The notes beneath the pieces are model-generated. The model had not been told where the DNA came from. It made no database searches and was given only the letters and a program-made list of their open reading frames with translations. The position numbers and the translations under genes are program-made. Shown piece after piece: positions 38,104-49,424 of a DNA stretch of 64,000 nucleotides (position 1 is its first letter; the number at the start of each line of letters is the position of its first letter). Source of the stretch: Astropecten irregularis (lineage: Eukaryota > Echinodermata > Asteroidea > Paxillosida > Astropectinidae); the NCBI GenBank assembly GCA_963971285.1, contig OZ020252.1, forward strand, positions 18,699,662 to 18,763,661, written 5' to 3'.

Positions 38104-38331
38104 CAACGGGACGCCATCATGAGAGACCTGGCTGAAGAGCGACAGTCTCGCCTGGATGCCGAGAAGCGACTCAAGGATGCCCTCCTGGAAGGGGAGACAT
38201 ACAAGTCCAGGCTGGAGGCTCTCCAACAGGACCTGACCAAGATGCAGGGCATGCTCAACAGCGTCATGGAGTACAAGAGCAAGATTGAACAGCTCAAGGA
38301 GGAACACGGCACCGTTGTGCAAACCCTGGAG
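38104..38331 (+). CDS. NCKAP5: NCKAP5-family coiled-coil exon, 76 codons
   Basis: This 228-nt exon is phase 0 at both ends, with acceptor CTCTCCGCAG and donor GTATGT. It begins QRDAIMRDLAEERQSRL and continues with a charged, leucine-spaced pattern including DAEKRLKDALLEG, RLEALQQDLTKMQGML and KIEQLKEEHGTVVQTLE. The pattern EER-x-x-RL-x-x-EKRL followed by a LQQ segment corresponds to the same stretch of vertebrate NCKAP5. The whole exon is predicted alpha-helical coiled coil with no Pro, and Gly only near its middle and end. It joins in frame to the exon at 31571. If the intron were read through, translation would stop at 38398-38400. A GC-rich hairpin transposon begins only about 20 nt past the donor. 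The antisense frame over this exon (37927-38349) is a shadow of the coiled-coil codon pattern. Confidence 0.93.
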
Positions 38332-38622
38332 GTATGTGCAGTCACCCAACTAGGTCTCGAGTCAACAGCGCACGCGCAAACCATGATTGCGCAATTGTGA
38401 GCATGCGCGCGTTGTATTGCGTGTGCGTGCGCTGTTGACTAAGTCTCCCATTTACTGGCAACAAGTTCTGGGCAATCTCCAAGAAGAATTGACATTCATT
38501 TCTGGATAATTCTATTGGGGATAGTCACAAACTGCTTGGAGAATGGCTCCATGGTGGTCCCTGGGCTGCAGGTATATATACCTCTAGATAATCCTGTTCA
38601 TTGTCAACTTTTCTTTTTTCAG
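38332..38622 (+). other. Short intron (phase 0), 291 bp, carrying a hairpin element
   Basis: This is the only short intron in the window. It has donor GTATGT and acceptor TTTTTTCAG. Its length is a multiple of three but it contains in-frame stops, so retaining it would truncate the protein. About one third of it is the GC-rich inverted repeat described at 38353. Confidence 0.85.
38353..38450. mobile_element. CGCATGCGC hairpin element inside the short intron
   Basis: The arms GTCAACAGCGCACGCGCAA and the inverse TTGCGTGTGCGTGCGCTGTT then GAC flank the core GCAATTGTGAGCATGCGCGC. It belongs to the 5490 family. It starts about 20 nt after the donor at 38332. Confidence 0.8.
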
Positions 38623-38712
38623 AATGATCTGAAGAAGTGCCATACGCACATCAGCAATTTGGAGCGTGAGAACAGCAACTTATTGAACGAGTACCATGCA
38701 CTGGAGTCCAAG
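38623..38712 (+). CDS. NCKAP5: NCKAP5-family coiled-coil exon, 30 codons
   Basis: This 90-nt exon is phase 0 at both ends. It follows a clear pyrimidine tract (CTTTTCTTTTTTCAG) and ends at GTATCG, a weaker donor than the others. It encodes NDLKKCHTHISNLERENSNL followed by LNEYHALESK, a heptad-like coiled coil. The sequence is less like the vertebrate proteins than its neighbours and occupies the variable stretch between the EKRL segment and the strongly conserved LEAENSAL segment. The 291-bp intron before it is the only short intron in the window, and the intron after it is 17.1 kb. The gene call rests on position, phase, splice sites and coiled-coil character rather than direct motif recognition. 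Confidence 0.82.
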
Positions 38713-39479
38713 GTATCGTGTCTTTTTTTTCTAAAGAGAGAAGCTACGAAAACAAACATGATTCTAGACATTGTGCGGGTTCAAGTGCGGTACCACCATG
38801 CTGTTCATTGGGCTGAGTCGTTGATTGGCTTTGAAATGAACTTTGTGAAATCGGCTTCTGTAGGCCTAAGACAATACAACTGTAAAACGCACTACAGGAA
38901 AGCTGGCTTTAAATCTTTTATTTTTAGCCTGTATTGGACCAAATTCTAATCTTGGAGAGGTTGTCTGTCACTTCGTCTTCCCTGACTTCTATGGCCACCG
39001 AGAGGTCCAGGTTATTTTTTTCATCATGTTACACGTCACTCATTACCATTCAGTGGCAGAGATGAATATCTTGTAAATCCATGATTTGTTCCGGGGTGAC
39101 ACCCCTTATGTTTCCGGGCCGACGGGCCTCTCATTCAAGTTTTTGTTTGGGAGTTGCCCGCAAAGGACCAGCCCCATGGGACCCGGGGCAGGAGGGTTTA
39201 GGGGCGAGACCAGTAACCTGACCTAATATCATGTCATTTACCCCCACCTCCCCCCTAACAAAAAAAAGGACTGATAATATTGTTTCATTAGTTAATTATG
39301 TTTCTCGGAACACACCCATTGCATTTTTATTGATACAAGACTTTTTGCTGAAGTTTTAGGGAGCTGGGTCTGCGAAAATCCAAAGGGGGAAAATTTGTAC
39401 ATTCAATTGTTAATAGCATGTGAAGAGAGGGATTGGGATGTTTGACCTTTAGCCTGAGGGGTCAAGTATGTTTGACTTT

Positions 39480-39622
39480 GGGTCTTGTTTGTTTTGCTGC
39501 AGATCCTGTTTGCCATATTTGATCTTACAAATCCACGTTTCAGGCAGGATACGATATAATGCGATCCGGAGCAGCTTTTGTACACTGGATCACTGATCAC
39601 GTTCCTGAAACAAACAGGCCCT
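39480..39622 (+). mobile_element. AGGGCCTGTTTGTTTC-ended repeat, copy 2
   Basis: The left end GGGTCTTGTTTGTTTTGC is inverse to the right end CTGAAACAAACAGGCCCT. The interior matches 31924-32068. Confidence 0.78.
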
Positions 39623-41893
39623 CTGTGTCATTATGTTGCCCCCTCCCAAGATGATTTATGTAGTATTCCATAAGCATTGGAAATGAGCTGCAAATGAATT
39701 TTTAAGATCAGATATACATGATTATCAGGAAAGACTTCCTCTCACAACTTGCTGTACGTGCTTCATGAATCATATCATAGCTACCTCCATGGAAACAACA
39801 ATGGCTACCATTGTCTGCATAGTTACCTTCCCACCCCACCAATCGCTCCGTGTCTACATGTACTCATTCCGACCCCCTCCGTATCAGTTTCTACCCCTGT
39901 CTACTCATAGCTACCCCACCCATCCAATTGACACCCCCACCCTACTCAGGCCAACTCCACCCTGACAATAATCATACTATCTGCATCATATCTCAGCAAC
40001 ATTTCTATTTCCATGGAGAACGACCCAAGCCTCCTTCGCGAATAGTGAGAAATTGTGAGTTGGCAGCACTTTTGGGAGGGGGACACGTACTGTAATATCG
40101 GTCCCTGCCCCCCAGCTCATCTCTGAATGACTATTTCCTCTTGAATCAAAGCTGATATACTCCGAAGACAGCTCAATATGATCCATCTGGAATTGAGGAC
40201 GATCAGACAAGTTCATTTATGCCCGTTAATTTCTGCTCTTGACTTGCCGTTTCCAGTTAGTGGTGACTGAAAATATCTGCCACCAGTTCATTTTTTCACA
40301 GAAAATCAGAAAAATGCAGTGCCCATAATTTTTAAAACCAATTTTAGGGTGAAAAATTTTATCAGGATTTGCCAGGTTCTCCAAATTTAAATTTGCAGAT
40401 TCCACAATCCGAAATTCTGTCTGCAATTATGAGGATTTTAAGCAAATGTGATGTCATTGAAGGGTGGGGGGGTGCTCCTATGACAGCAGTTTGTTCCATT
40501 GTAATGCTTTTTTGGATGATTATTCGTTCAAAATTTGGTAGCCTTTGGTGATGAATAAATAGTGGACAAAAATGTTTTTTGTGAAGAACTGGAGGTATTG
40601 AATTGGTCGTAGGTCAGAGTTTACTGGCTTTAACGTTGAGTTTACCGTACGTCTCTTTCAAGAAGGTTACTATTTTGATGTGAGCTACCTTGAACTTTTT
40701 CCATGTTACTCTGTTATCAACCATGCAGTGCTTGCAGTTTTATTTTATTGATGTATGCAAATTATCAACGTATCTTTTCAATCGATGGTCACTTTGAACT
40801 TTGTTTGTCAAAAGCGCGACCAGTGCATTGTTCTTTGCACTTTGTGTAGTCATGAGCAGGGGAATTGTGGTAAAAGTGATATAAGGTATATATGCAGGGT
40901 GGGTCTTGAGTGTTCAGTATTTGGTTACAAATGTTCCAACATGAAGTCGTACACATTTCCAGTGCAACGACTGCACTCACATTACGCTTAATTACAATTG
41001 ATTATATCCATACTGTTCTTCTCCTTGTACTGAATTGCTCCTTGTCTGTACTCCATCTGCAATTCAATCGGCCCGATCGCCAAATTCTATCGATTATTAA
41101 GCATTTCCTGGGTTTCTGTATCATACTAGTCCCAGTTCTTTTTTTCCTTAAAATCACTCCTTACCCACTATTACCCGACCCGAGTGGTTTTTGTGAACTT
41201 TCAAGAGCTCACGTTCGACGAATGTTCTTCCTCGTGGGAACATTATAATCACATGGGACTACAGGACATACATTAATGATTTTGTTCCCCCTGCTTGCGG
41301 GCGGTCAAGTTTCAGTTCATTTTTTTTTTCTTTGGTGCGTCTCGCTGGAGTTGGCTCAGGTTTGCGTAATCAGACATCCAGGTATGTCCACAGCTGAGGG
41401 GAAATTCAATCATGTGCTTCCAACTTTTTCCCCGAGAAATGTGCTGCCGTCAGAAAGCTGAATTCTGTCTGGGGATGACTACATGAAAAGCTGTCTGTAA
41501 CATAATTCTTTTTTAAGTCAAGATTATCGTTCCTAACATTGGTTGGATTTGTCGTCAGATGGACTGAAGAAGTTGGTGGCAACATGAATAAAAAAAAGAT
41601 GGTCTTTTCAGAAGGATTTGCTGGCTATTTTTACATTCTTGAATTAATGCGCTTGGCTGAGTCACAGAAACAGGGCAACAACATGAACGCCCGCCCGCCA
41701 GTCCCAAAACTAATATGGACTTTATCGATACAAATATCTTTGAGTGATTCCCCATGTACCGTTCTCAGGTTGCAGCATTGCTGCATGTATTGATGAAATG
41801 ATCCCTGGGATATGACAGTGTGTGCATGGTTTCATGGCTTCTGACTGCCAAACGAACAAAGATAATTGATTATTGGGGACACCACCAACGTAG

Positions 41894-41965
41894 GGCTGGA
41901 TAGCTCAGTTGGTAGAGTGCCTGTATGTTATTCAGGAGGTCACTGGTTCGAATCCCGCTCCCGCT
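41894..41965 (+). pseudogene. tRNA-like sequence with GTT anticodon position
   Basis: Box A TAGCTCAGTTGG and box B GGTTCGAATCC are perfect. The anticodon arm CCTGT-ATGTTAT-TCAGG has one mismatch and reads GTT (Asn-like). The acceptor and T stems pair only partly. It lies about 100 bp before the hairpin-GAAAC repeat at 42060 and may be the head of a composite SINE. Confidence 0.55.
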
Positions 41966-42059
41966 TTTTCTTTGTTCACTTTGTTCACGAATATTGTCCT
42001 CTGTTCGTCCTCAGAAAATTTTAAATCCGGATAAAAGTAGCAAATTTGTTATACATGTA

Positions 42060-42175
42060 TCAGATTCCTGATGATGACTAGAGCAGGCTAGTCGAAACGT
42101 TGAGACCTTACGAGAAGTGCGAACGAAATAAGAACTTAAGAAGTGCAAAAGTACAAATGATTCTTACATGGTGTT
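42060..42175 (+). repeat. Hammerhead-like / Penelope-like tail, copy 3
   Basis: CTGATGA (42068-42074) is followed by a GACTAG..CTAGTC hairpin and then GAAACGTTGAGACC. The sequence AAAAGTACAAATGATTCTTA then CATGGTG is shared with 48261. The order CUGAUGA, stem, GAAA is the hammerhead core order with one extra U, but I could not pair the other stems. Confidence 0.6.
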
Positions 42176-43919
42176 TTTGCAAACCGACCCAAATACCCAT
42201 AATTTTGTCACCATGCAGAGCCTCAAATGTTTCATGTATCACATTTAAAAAGAAAGGAAAACAGAATATGATCTGATCAGGATTCTGCCTTTCATGTTTT
42301 TCTCCTGTACAACTAGGGTGCAAGGAAGTCGATATATTTCCCTAGGCTTGTGGAATTGAAAAAAAAGAGGGACGAAGAAAAATGCCATTTTTAATTTCGC
42401 TCCATCAGATGTTATCTATATAGCCCACATTACCCTGGAGGAAGGTTTTCAAACGCCAGATGGACGAGTTGTAGGCTAACCCACTTTTGTCAAGGTCTAG
42501 CAGGCTAGTCATTTGTCAGAGACCTGAGGGGACCTCGAGGGACTAATTGCAAGAAGATTATGAAATTGCTCCAGTCTTCCTCACCGTCCATTAACTCTTT
42601 GTCAGAATGCATTTATAAAGCCCTGTGCTGTGCATAACCCCTTAAGGTTTGTCATTCAGCTGTTTTGTACACTGTTCATAATGACATGTGTATCGTGGCA
42701 AATGTGATCCGCGTGCGGAGTGCCGAGAATGACGTAATGCTGTTACGTTGGGGCGGATCGCTTGATAATGATGCATCGTTCAGCACACGGTTCTTCTTAC
42801 ATGTACCTTGGTCTGTCCTTGTACATGGATTTGTTGGAGCATGAGTACATGTACAGTATGTGATTGTTTGTGGCATATCTAAGTCTGGCCTGTCAGTGCC
42901 ATAATTACATTGTAGTTACACACTATGGCATGTGATCTGGAAATCAGTCATGAAACTAAGCTTATCCCAAATTTATGTGATCATACGTGCATGTACGTTG
43001 TCTGGAAAGTGTCGGCAAGAATTGTATGCTTACACGTCAGGCATTTGGAGTATCTTAAATATACTTAATTTGTGAGGGAAAGGGAAAGATTTTTTGTCTT
43101 TAGAAACTGGATTTTTAAAATTAGTTATTGGGACCCTCCATGTTTTTAGTTTATTGATTGAGAAATATCATCGGCTGAGTCCATCCTATCTGCGGTCTGT
43201 GCCTTTTATGGCCGTTCATACACACTAATTGAAACAAAGCCCGTCACACACCCTTCTATTAAACCAATTTGAGTGACTCGCTGCGAGAAATACGTACGCA
43301 TCCTGTGAGTCGTCACTTTGCAGATGCCAGTCCGAGCTGACACCGCCCACGTCGTGATGTCAATCGTAAATTAACAACCCTGGAATTATTTTTAGGAATC
43401 ACGAGGAAGAGATAATTTCTGGTGGGAGAGCTAAGGGTTTGTGGGATTGATCTTTGCCACCGGATCGTTATACACAAACTGCATAGTCACCTATCTGGTA
43501 TAGCGTGTGAGCGCGTGTGTGTTTGTTATCAACCAACCCAGGTGTTGTCTCGCAAACAGCTGCGAGTTATTTTGAACGGCGGAGAGTTTTGGTTTGGGGG
43601 AGAAAGGTTTTCTTTTTTCCCTTTTGTTTTATGGGAAGCTCCTGTTTCTGGCAGTGAACTTGAGCCGTCTCTAATGAGGCGCTTCCAATTGTTTTTTGCG
43701 GAAGGTCGGAGTTTGATGCTTTCTGACATTTTGCTAGGTGTGACTCTACACGGTTGAATTGGAAGCATATGGCAGCGGAGTTTGACCAGCTCGTCTACTG
43801 TGAATTGCTCTCCGATCTGAAGACAAGAATTGGTTCTAACTCGGGGTGCATATAGGTCCTCGTTAGAATTTAAGAATGTGATGACCAACCTTTGCTTGCA
43901 CTGGGCAAATGAGGGTGTT

Positions 43920-44075
43920 CAGGGGCCAATTTCATAAAGCTCTGCGACACGTCACAACTCGATTTGTGACCTGTCCTAGCTGCGACGCGTCGCATAGATG
44001 CGATAGTCCATAGAGAAAGGATGCGTCTTAACTCTGCGACTCGACGCGTCGTACGTTGTATGAAATCGGCCCCTG
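43920..44075. mobile_element. GGGGCCAATTTCAT-ended element with GCGACGCGTCGC motifs
   Basis: It is bounded by CAGGGGCCAATTTCATAAAG and TATGAAATCGGCCCCTG. The interior holds repeated palindromic TGCGAC/GTCGCA units and GACGCGTC. The ends match the 4197 family, but the interior is different. Confidence 0.8.
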
Positions 44076-44096
44076 ATGTCTCATTTGTAACACCTG

Positions 44097-44253
44097 GGGT
44101 TGATTTCACGGAGCACTAAAGATTGATCTTAAGTGTGAATTAATCTTAATTTCTATATAAAAAGCAAAGTGTGATGTCACAATACAAATCACTATTAAGG
44201 TGATGCTAACAACTCAAAGTTTACAATTAATGATAGTGTTTTGTGAAATGCTG
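44097..44253. mobile_element. GGGGTTGATTTCACG-ended element, related type
   Basis: It begins GGGGTTGATTTCACGGAGCA and ends near ATAGTGTTTTGTGAAAT, with AGATTGATCTTAA and TTAATCTTAAT inside. The tip resembles the 6821 family but the interior differs. Confidence 0.65.
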
Positions 44254-44279
44254 TCTGCTGTGCCGATAAGATACATTAG

Positions 44280-44562
44280 TAGTCACCTGTAAAAATTTCA
44301 GTCCCATACGGTGCCCACTTCTTGAGAAAACAGTGAAAAACGGCCACAGTATTTTTAAAATCTTTTCTGTTTAATTTTTAATCTTTAAAAGATCAAAAAT
44401 AATTTCAGTCATTTCACTCTTTTCTGGATAAATACAGCATTTCAGGCAAAACAATTTTAACGGTATATTTCTACCATCACCATCTTTGTACCCTGTACGT
44501 TATAGGTAAATCTGTGAACATTTCTGTTTCAGTATGCTACCAAAGTATGATACTACCTTTAA
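44280..44562 (-). mobile_element. TTAA-flanked element, family A, 5'-truncated
   Basis: It starts inside the family at CAGTCCCATACGGTGCCCAC and ends AAGTATGATACTACCTTTAA. About 70 bp are missing from the left. Confidence 0.82.
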
Positions 44563-44639
44563 CATTATTGATTTTTTTCCAGTCTTGAAAACTTGCGTCT
44601 ACTTGAAAACACAGAATAATATTAATATTCGCATCACAT

Positions 44640-44882
44640 CAGGGGCCAATTTCATAGTGCTGCTTAGCAAAAAAAAATTCTTAGCACAAAAATAGCTTGC
44701 CCAATAAAACAAACCACCATCAAAAATTCCATTTGATATTCATGGTCAGCGAACAACAGCCAAAGAACAATAGCAAGTGATACACAACACACGGACATTT
44801 GGTTGTTAACCCTGTTTTTACTAAGACAGAAATGTCATGCTTAGCTAATTTTTGTGCTAAGCAGCTCTATGAAATTGGCCCC
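44640..44882 (-). mobile_element. GGGGCCAATTTCAT-ended element, near full length
   Basis: It has ends CAGGGGCCAATTTCATAGTG and GCTCTATGAAATTGGCCCC. It is the reverse complement of the 4197 copy along nearly its whole length. Confidence 0.87.
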
Positions 44883-46424
44883 AAAGCACAGGTTGTGCCA
44901 CCACAGATGTTTGTCACTGAGAATGTCACTTGTTTAAAACAGCTGCATTGATGAAAAGAAAACACACCCATATTCCTTGAACATAAAGACAATTACAAGG
45001 AAGATTGTTTGATCAAATTATTCTCAATTTGTGTCATAATTGTGAGTGTAAACAGACAAAACACCGGCTTTTGTTTAGCCAGAGTGGGACGAACAAGGCT
45101 GTGTGATGGTGAACAAGCACTCCTGAATGTCTGATTGGCTGACCGCAGCTGCACGCATGCCCTGGCAACGGAACAAATTCATATATCCTTATTCCCTTAA
45201 TGTGCTGTGTTTTGTCTTAATTATTCGGTTCCAAAGTTGGCACCTTTTGCCGGCACTCCTTAACAAAACAGTTCTGTTTCTCTGGAGGCATGGGGGTTTT
45301 AAAGAGAGAGAGTGGGGGAGGGGGGAGAGTATGGTCATGGGGGGAAGATCAAAGTGGCTGTAGCGAGGCATTTCTCTTGGGGGGAAATCGAAGACATCCA
45401 AGCACGTTGCCAGTAATTATTCCAGCGGAGGCGGCCCCAATAACCGTAAAATGATCAACTTCCCGTCTTTATTAGCCAAACCAGTTCAGTTACATCTATA
45501 CAGGTAGGGAGGATTTTCCAGTCCCGTGCATATTCTCTCTTTAGGGGGGTCGAAGGGGGAGTCATTGGCTCGGATGACTGTTTTTAAGAGATATTTGATG
45601 AAATGAACCAGTTTAGATGTTTGACGCCACCAGTTGCTGTCCAGTTCAGTGCAGCAGCTGTTTTCTCTGGTCACTGAGCCAGTAGTTTCTAATTGATGAG
45701 AAAGTTGAAGGTGGACAAAAACTTAAAATTTTCAAAAACTCCTGAGGGGAGATTTGATGGAGGTTCTTAGTCATAGTTTGTTGAGCGACTTGATCTTCTT
45801 TCTGTTCGTGATCGATGCTTCAGTATCATAATTAACCAACCTCAAGCAAAAATTATCCTCATATCAAGGAAATGTTGTCCAATCCTGAGTTTTATTGCCA
45901 TTTTTACCCTTCAAAATCTCATATGAAAAGTTCTTAATTTTCCCTCAAAAGACCTAAGATCATATACAACTTTTTTTCCAGTAACTTGAATCCTACCTTT
46001 AATGTCTGCTTGTACAATGAACGAAGAAAAATGAACCAGGATATTATAATTTGTAACATGTAATTAATACAATTTTATCTACATGTTCATGATTACAGGA
46101 GTTCCTTTGGCCTTCACGAGGAGCACGAGCATTAAGTTTCTATCCAAAATTAAGTTTCTAGCTGGTCGGATGTAAGGTTTTTTCCCCCCTCTCCTTCTTA
46201 CTAAAAATAAATGAAAGATTTCAACATCTTGGGTGCCAAAGCCTGGAGTGGAACTTTGCCAAGCTTCTATACGGAAGGCCGAGAATGTTATCGGTGACAT
46301 AGCAACCAAAATGCCGTCTGTTTCAAGTGTTCTGAGAAGTCGGGCGCCAATTTCCCAGGATTCAGTTTCACTGCATCTTGCTAGCTGTAACAGTAAAAAT
46401 TGCCTTATAAGTATGTTGGAGCAA

Positions 46425-46774
46425 TTAAATGTATAATACATGATTGGTAAAGGTTACAGAACAGCACCCACACTTGTACATAAAATAACACAACTGTGAA
46501 AATTTGAGCTCAATCTGACATCTGAGTCATGAGAAAATAGCGAAAACCTAACTCAATTTTTCTTTTAAAACATAAAGAATGGTTTTGATATTACCCGAGA
46601 TCAAAACTGTTTTCGGGCTTTCTTTGAATAATTTCTGGATAAATACACCATTTCATACGGAAATATTTTAACTGTATGTTTCTACAAGCACCATCTTCGT
46701 ATCCTGAATGTCATACGTAAATCTGTGAACATTTCTGTTCGGGTACGTTACCAATCCTGTACTGTACCTTTATA
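46425..46774 (-). mobile_element. TTAA-flanked element, family A2
   Basis: It begins TTAAATGTATAATACATGAT and ends CCAATCCTGTACTGTACCTT then TA. It is collinear with 30495-30893 but has no poly-C expansion. Confidence 0.82.
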
Positions 46775-48170
46775 ATCAAGCACTTTTGCCAGTACATACT
46801 TAACTCGGATTTGAATCTTCCTTATTTTATACCAGCAGTAAGTCAGCATGAGGTTCAGACTGCTTTTCTGGTGTTTTTATAGCAGCAAGTACATAATGGA
46901 AATTTCTTATAAAGCAACTCTTGTGAAAGTGGCCTCATTGTTTATCATTTAGTCTACCATTTTGTCTACCAAAACTTTGTTACATTTTGTCAAAAAAGGA
47001 TTTCAGTTGAAAGTTACATCCCCACTGTCAGGTAGGCTATAGAATTGTACACTGTGGTAGAATTTTGTCGCTCTTTCATCAGTGTCTCATATGTTTTGTT
47101 TCAAGACCTGATGGCTTCTGATGATGCCCTGTAGATTGTCAATATCAAGGAAACGCTGTAGACATTTGGTTTTGTGTACTGTTCATTATTACCAAAGTGC
47201 ACTGCAGATGCTGTTATTTAACCACATCTTAAAGTGCCGACTTTTTGTGAGGGAAATTAGCAAAGGGATATTCTAATTTGGGACGGCAGACTGATTTATG
47301 TTAAACATGGTTCTTGTGTCACTTTTCAGTGTCAGAATGGTATCATGCATAGGCACGAGTATTCAGCTTCCCGTCCGAGGTTGAGATGATGTGCACAATC
47401 CTTGGCCTTTTTTTGTTGCTAAAGATAGTAACAGATTAGCTTAGGATTGGCTAACTGGCTTTAATCGGCATGTGTGTTACGCAGTCAACGGGTTTTTTTC
47501 AGTGGAACTTTGCCAACTTTTCGAGATGCTGCTGATTCTCTTGGGCTGCGTGGATTAAGTCTTGACGAACCACTTCTGTTGCACGTCAAACTTCCCTCCT
47601 TTCTTTATCCAACTGCTCTTTCCCTCTCTCTTCGTGGCTTTGGCTCTTCGCTATTTCCAGCCTGTGTTTGGCTTGGCCTTTACATTATAAGCAGTGCCCT
47701 TCTTATCTTGTACTAGCAATGTTATGTGGGTTTAGAACAAGCTGCGCACAGACAAAAACAGCAATAGACTGTCTGGTTTCTCAGCGGCTGACGTGAGGCT
47801 TAGTTGTACCTCCATGGTAGATGCCAGGTTGAACCTCTTTATGGATACACTGTTAAAAGTTCAGGGCCCAGTATCACTGCTCTCCCTGCCAAAAATTGCT
47901 GTCAGAGAAGTACAAGATTGATACATGAAGTAACACCCTTGTATAAAGAAGCTTGTCAGAGGTTAAAAGGTCGCTGTTTCTAGGCGCGTGTTTTGGCGGA
48001 CATGAACAGGAAAGTGTTTCTGACATCACACTTGATGAACAGAAGCATACATGTAGTTGGGGGGAGGGTGCCAAATGCACTTTGGTAAATGTAAACAAAA
48101 ATAGCGGTGGACATGGCAGAAGTACTCCGACTTTCGGGTAGCTTGCCTTTTCTTAAATTGATCTCTTCTC

Positions 48171-48218
48171 TCGGTTCTTGTTCGGTTGAACCAATGATGT
48201 CATTGAAGCAGAACCGAA
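48171..48218 (-). repeat. GGTTCTGCTTCAATGACATCA repeat, copy 1
   Basis: The sequence CCAATGATGTCATTGAAGCA then GAACC, with GGTTCTTG upstream, is the inverse of 61448-61496. The pair is about 13 kb apart. Confidence 0.7.
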
Positions 48219-48260
48219 GTAAAGATTTAAAGCTTATTTAGCTCACGTATTAAAAATTAA

Positions 48261-48360
48261 GATAGCACTGATGATGACTACCGGTAGTTGAAACGTTGAG
48301 ACCTTATGAGAAGTGTTAACAAAATAGAAGTGCAAAAGTACAAATGATTCTTACATGGTG
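48261..48360 (+). repeat. Hammerhead-like / Penelope-like tail, copy 4
   Basis: CTGATGA (48268-48274) is followed by the hairpin GACTA-CCGG-TAGTT, then GAAACGTTGAGACC and the same tail as 42060. The stem bases differ from copy 3 yet still pair. A GGCCAATTTCAT-type element directly abuts its end. Confidence 0.6.
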
Positions 48361-48599
48361 TTTCATAGAGCTGCTTAAGCACAAAAAAATTGCTTAAGCT
48401 TGAAAAGTTTTTCTTGATCAAACAGGATTACCATCAAATTTTCATCTGATGTTAACTGCTTTTGACTTGTATTCAGCTATAGTTTGCTGAGCATAACATT
48501 CACAAGGAGTTTGGGTAGGCACAGTGATTTTATTTACCAAGGTTTTTGGTGCTTAAGCAAATTTTGGTGCTTAAGCAGCTCTATGAAATTGGCTCCTGA
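48360..48599 (+). mobile_element. TTTCATAGAGCTGCTTAAGC-ended element
   Basis: It starts TTTCATAGAGCTGCTTAAGC and ends TTAAGCAGCTCTATGAAATT then GG. The interior TTGATCAAACAGGATTA is shared with 51604. The outer GGGGCCAA tip is missing at the left. Confidence 0.8.
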
Positions 48600-49048
48600 A
48601 CAGATCAGACATCGATTTTGCTACATATCAACGAGGCTTTGTACTGTTACTCGCTTTTACCTGCTCGCACAGGCCAAAGGCCAACTACGTCCACTTTTCT
48701 TCAAGATATCTGAGATGAAAAACAGAAAATTGAAAACAGGCGGAACCTTCCTAGTGGCCACTCCAGAAATAATTCAGTGGTTTTTCCTTTTTTTTTTCTC
48801 TCTTCAATTTTTTCCTGAAGAGATGGTGAATGGTACGAGGGGAAATTAGAAATGTGGAAGTATCAAGTATAACCAAATTGGCACGGGGGAAGTTATTGCT
48901 TTCCCCTCCTGCCCGATGTTGGCATTGCCTGGGAAAGGTCCTGGACAAACTTGGCTTTGTTTGTGGTATTTTTAGTCCGGCTTATCTCGGGGAACAAAAA
49001 TACATCTGCAGGGAAGCCAATCTGTTATGACAGTAAAGCAATCTCCCA

Positions 49049-49424
49049 TTAAAGGTACGAGTACAGGATTGGTAACATACCTGAACAGAAATGTTCAGAG
49101 ATTTACGTTTAACTTTAAGTTTTTCTCCAGAAATTACTCAAACAAAGACCGAAAATGGTTTTGATAATGAGGTAAGATATAAACCATTCTTCATATTTAT
49201 CCAGAAAGAGTCAAGCCAAACACCAAAAACAGTTTTGATCTTGGCAAGATCAAAAATCCTTCTTTATGTTTCATACGAAAAATTGCGTTTTCGCTATTTT
49301 CTCGTGACTCAGGTGTCTGATTGAGCTAAAATTTTTACAGGTTTATTATTTCATGTACATGGTGGATCAAGCAAAGTGTGAGTGCTGTTCTGTGACCTTT
49401 ACCAATCGTGTATCATACCTTTAA
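49049..49424 (+). mobile_element. TTAA-flanked element, family A2, rearranged
   Basis: It begins TTAAAGGTACGAGTACAGGA and ends TCGTGTATCATACCTTTAA. The interior lacks the usual TACCGTTAAAATATTTC block. It has two overlapping segments each with a CCAGAAA(T/G)A..GTTTTGAT pattern. Confidence 0.8.

Noticed and set aside
37927..38349. 140-codon minus-strand frame rich in Leu
   Set aside because: It is the antisense of the 228-nt coiled-coil exon, whose codon pattern yields long Leu-rich opposite frames.
41894..41965. Functional tRNA-Asn gene
   Set aside because: Box A and B are good, but the acceptor and T stems pair poorly and one anticodon-stem pair is a mismatch; a tRNA-derived element is more likely.
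47110..47165. Possible further CTGATGA...GAAACG hammerhead-like motif
   Set aside because: CTGATGATG and GGAAACG are present but the bases between them do not form a clean hairpin.
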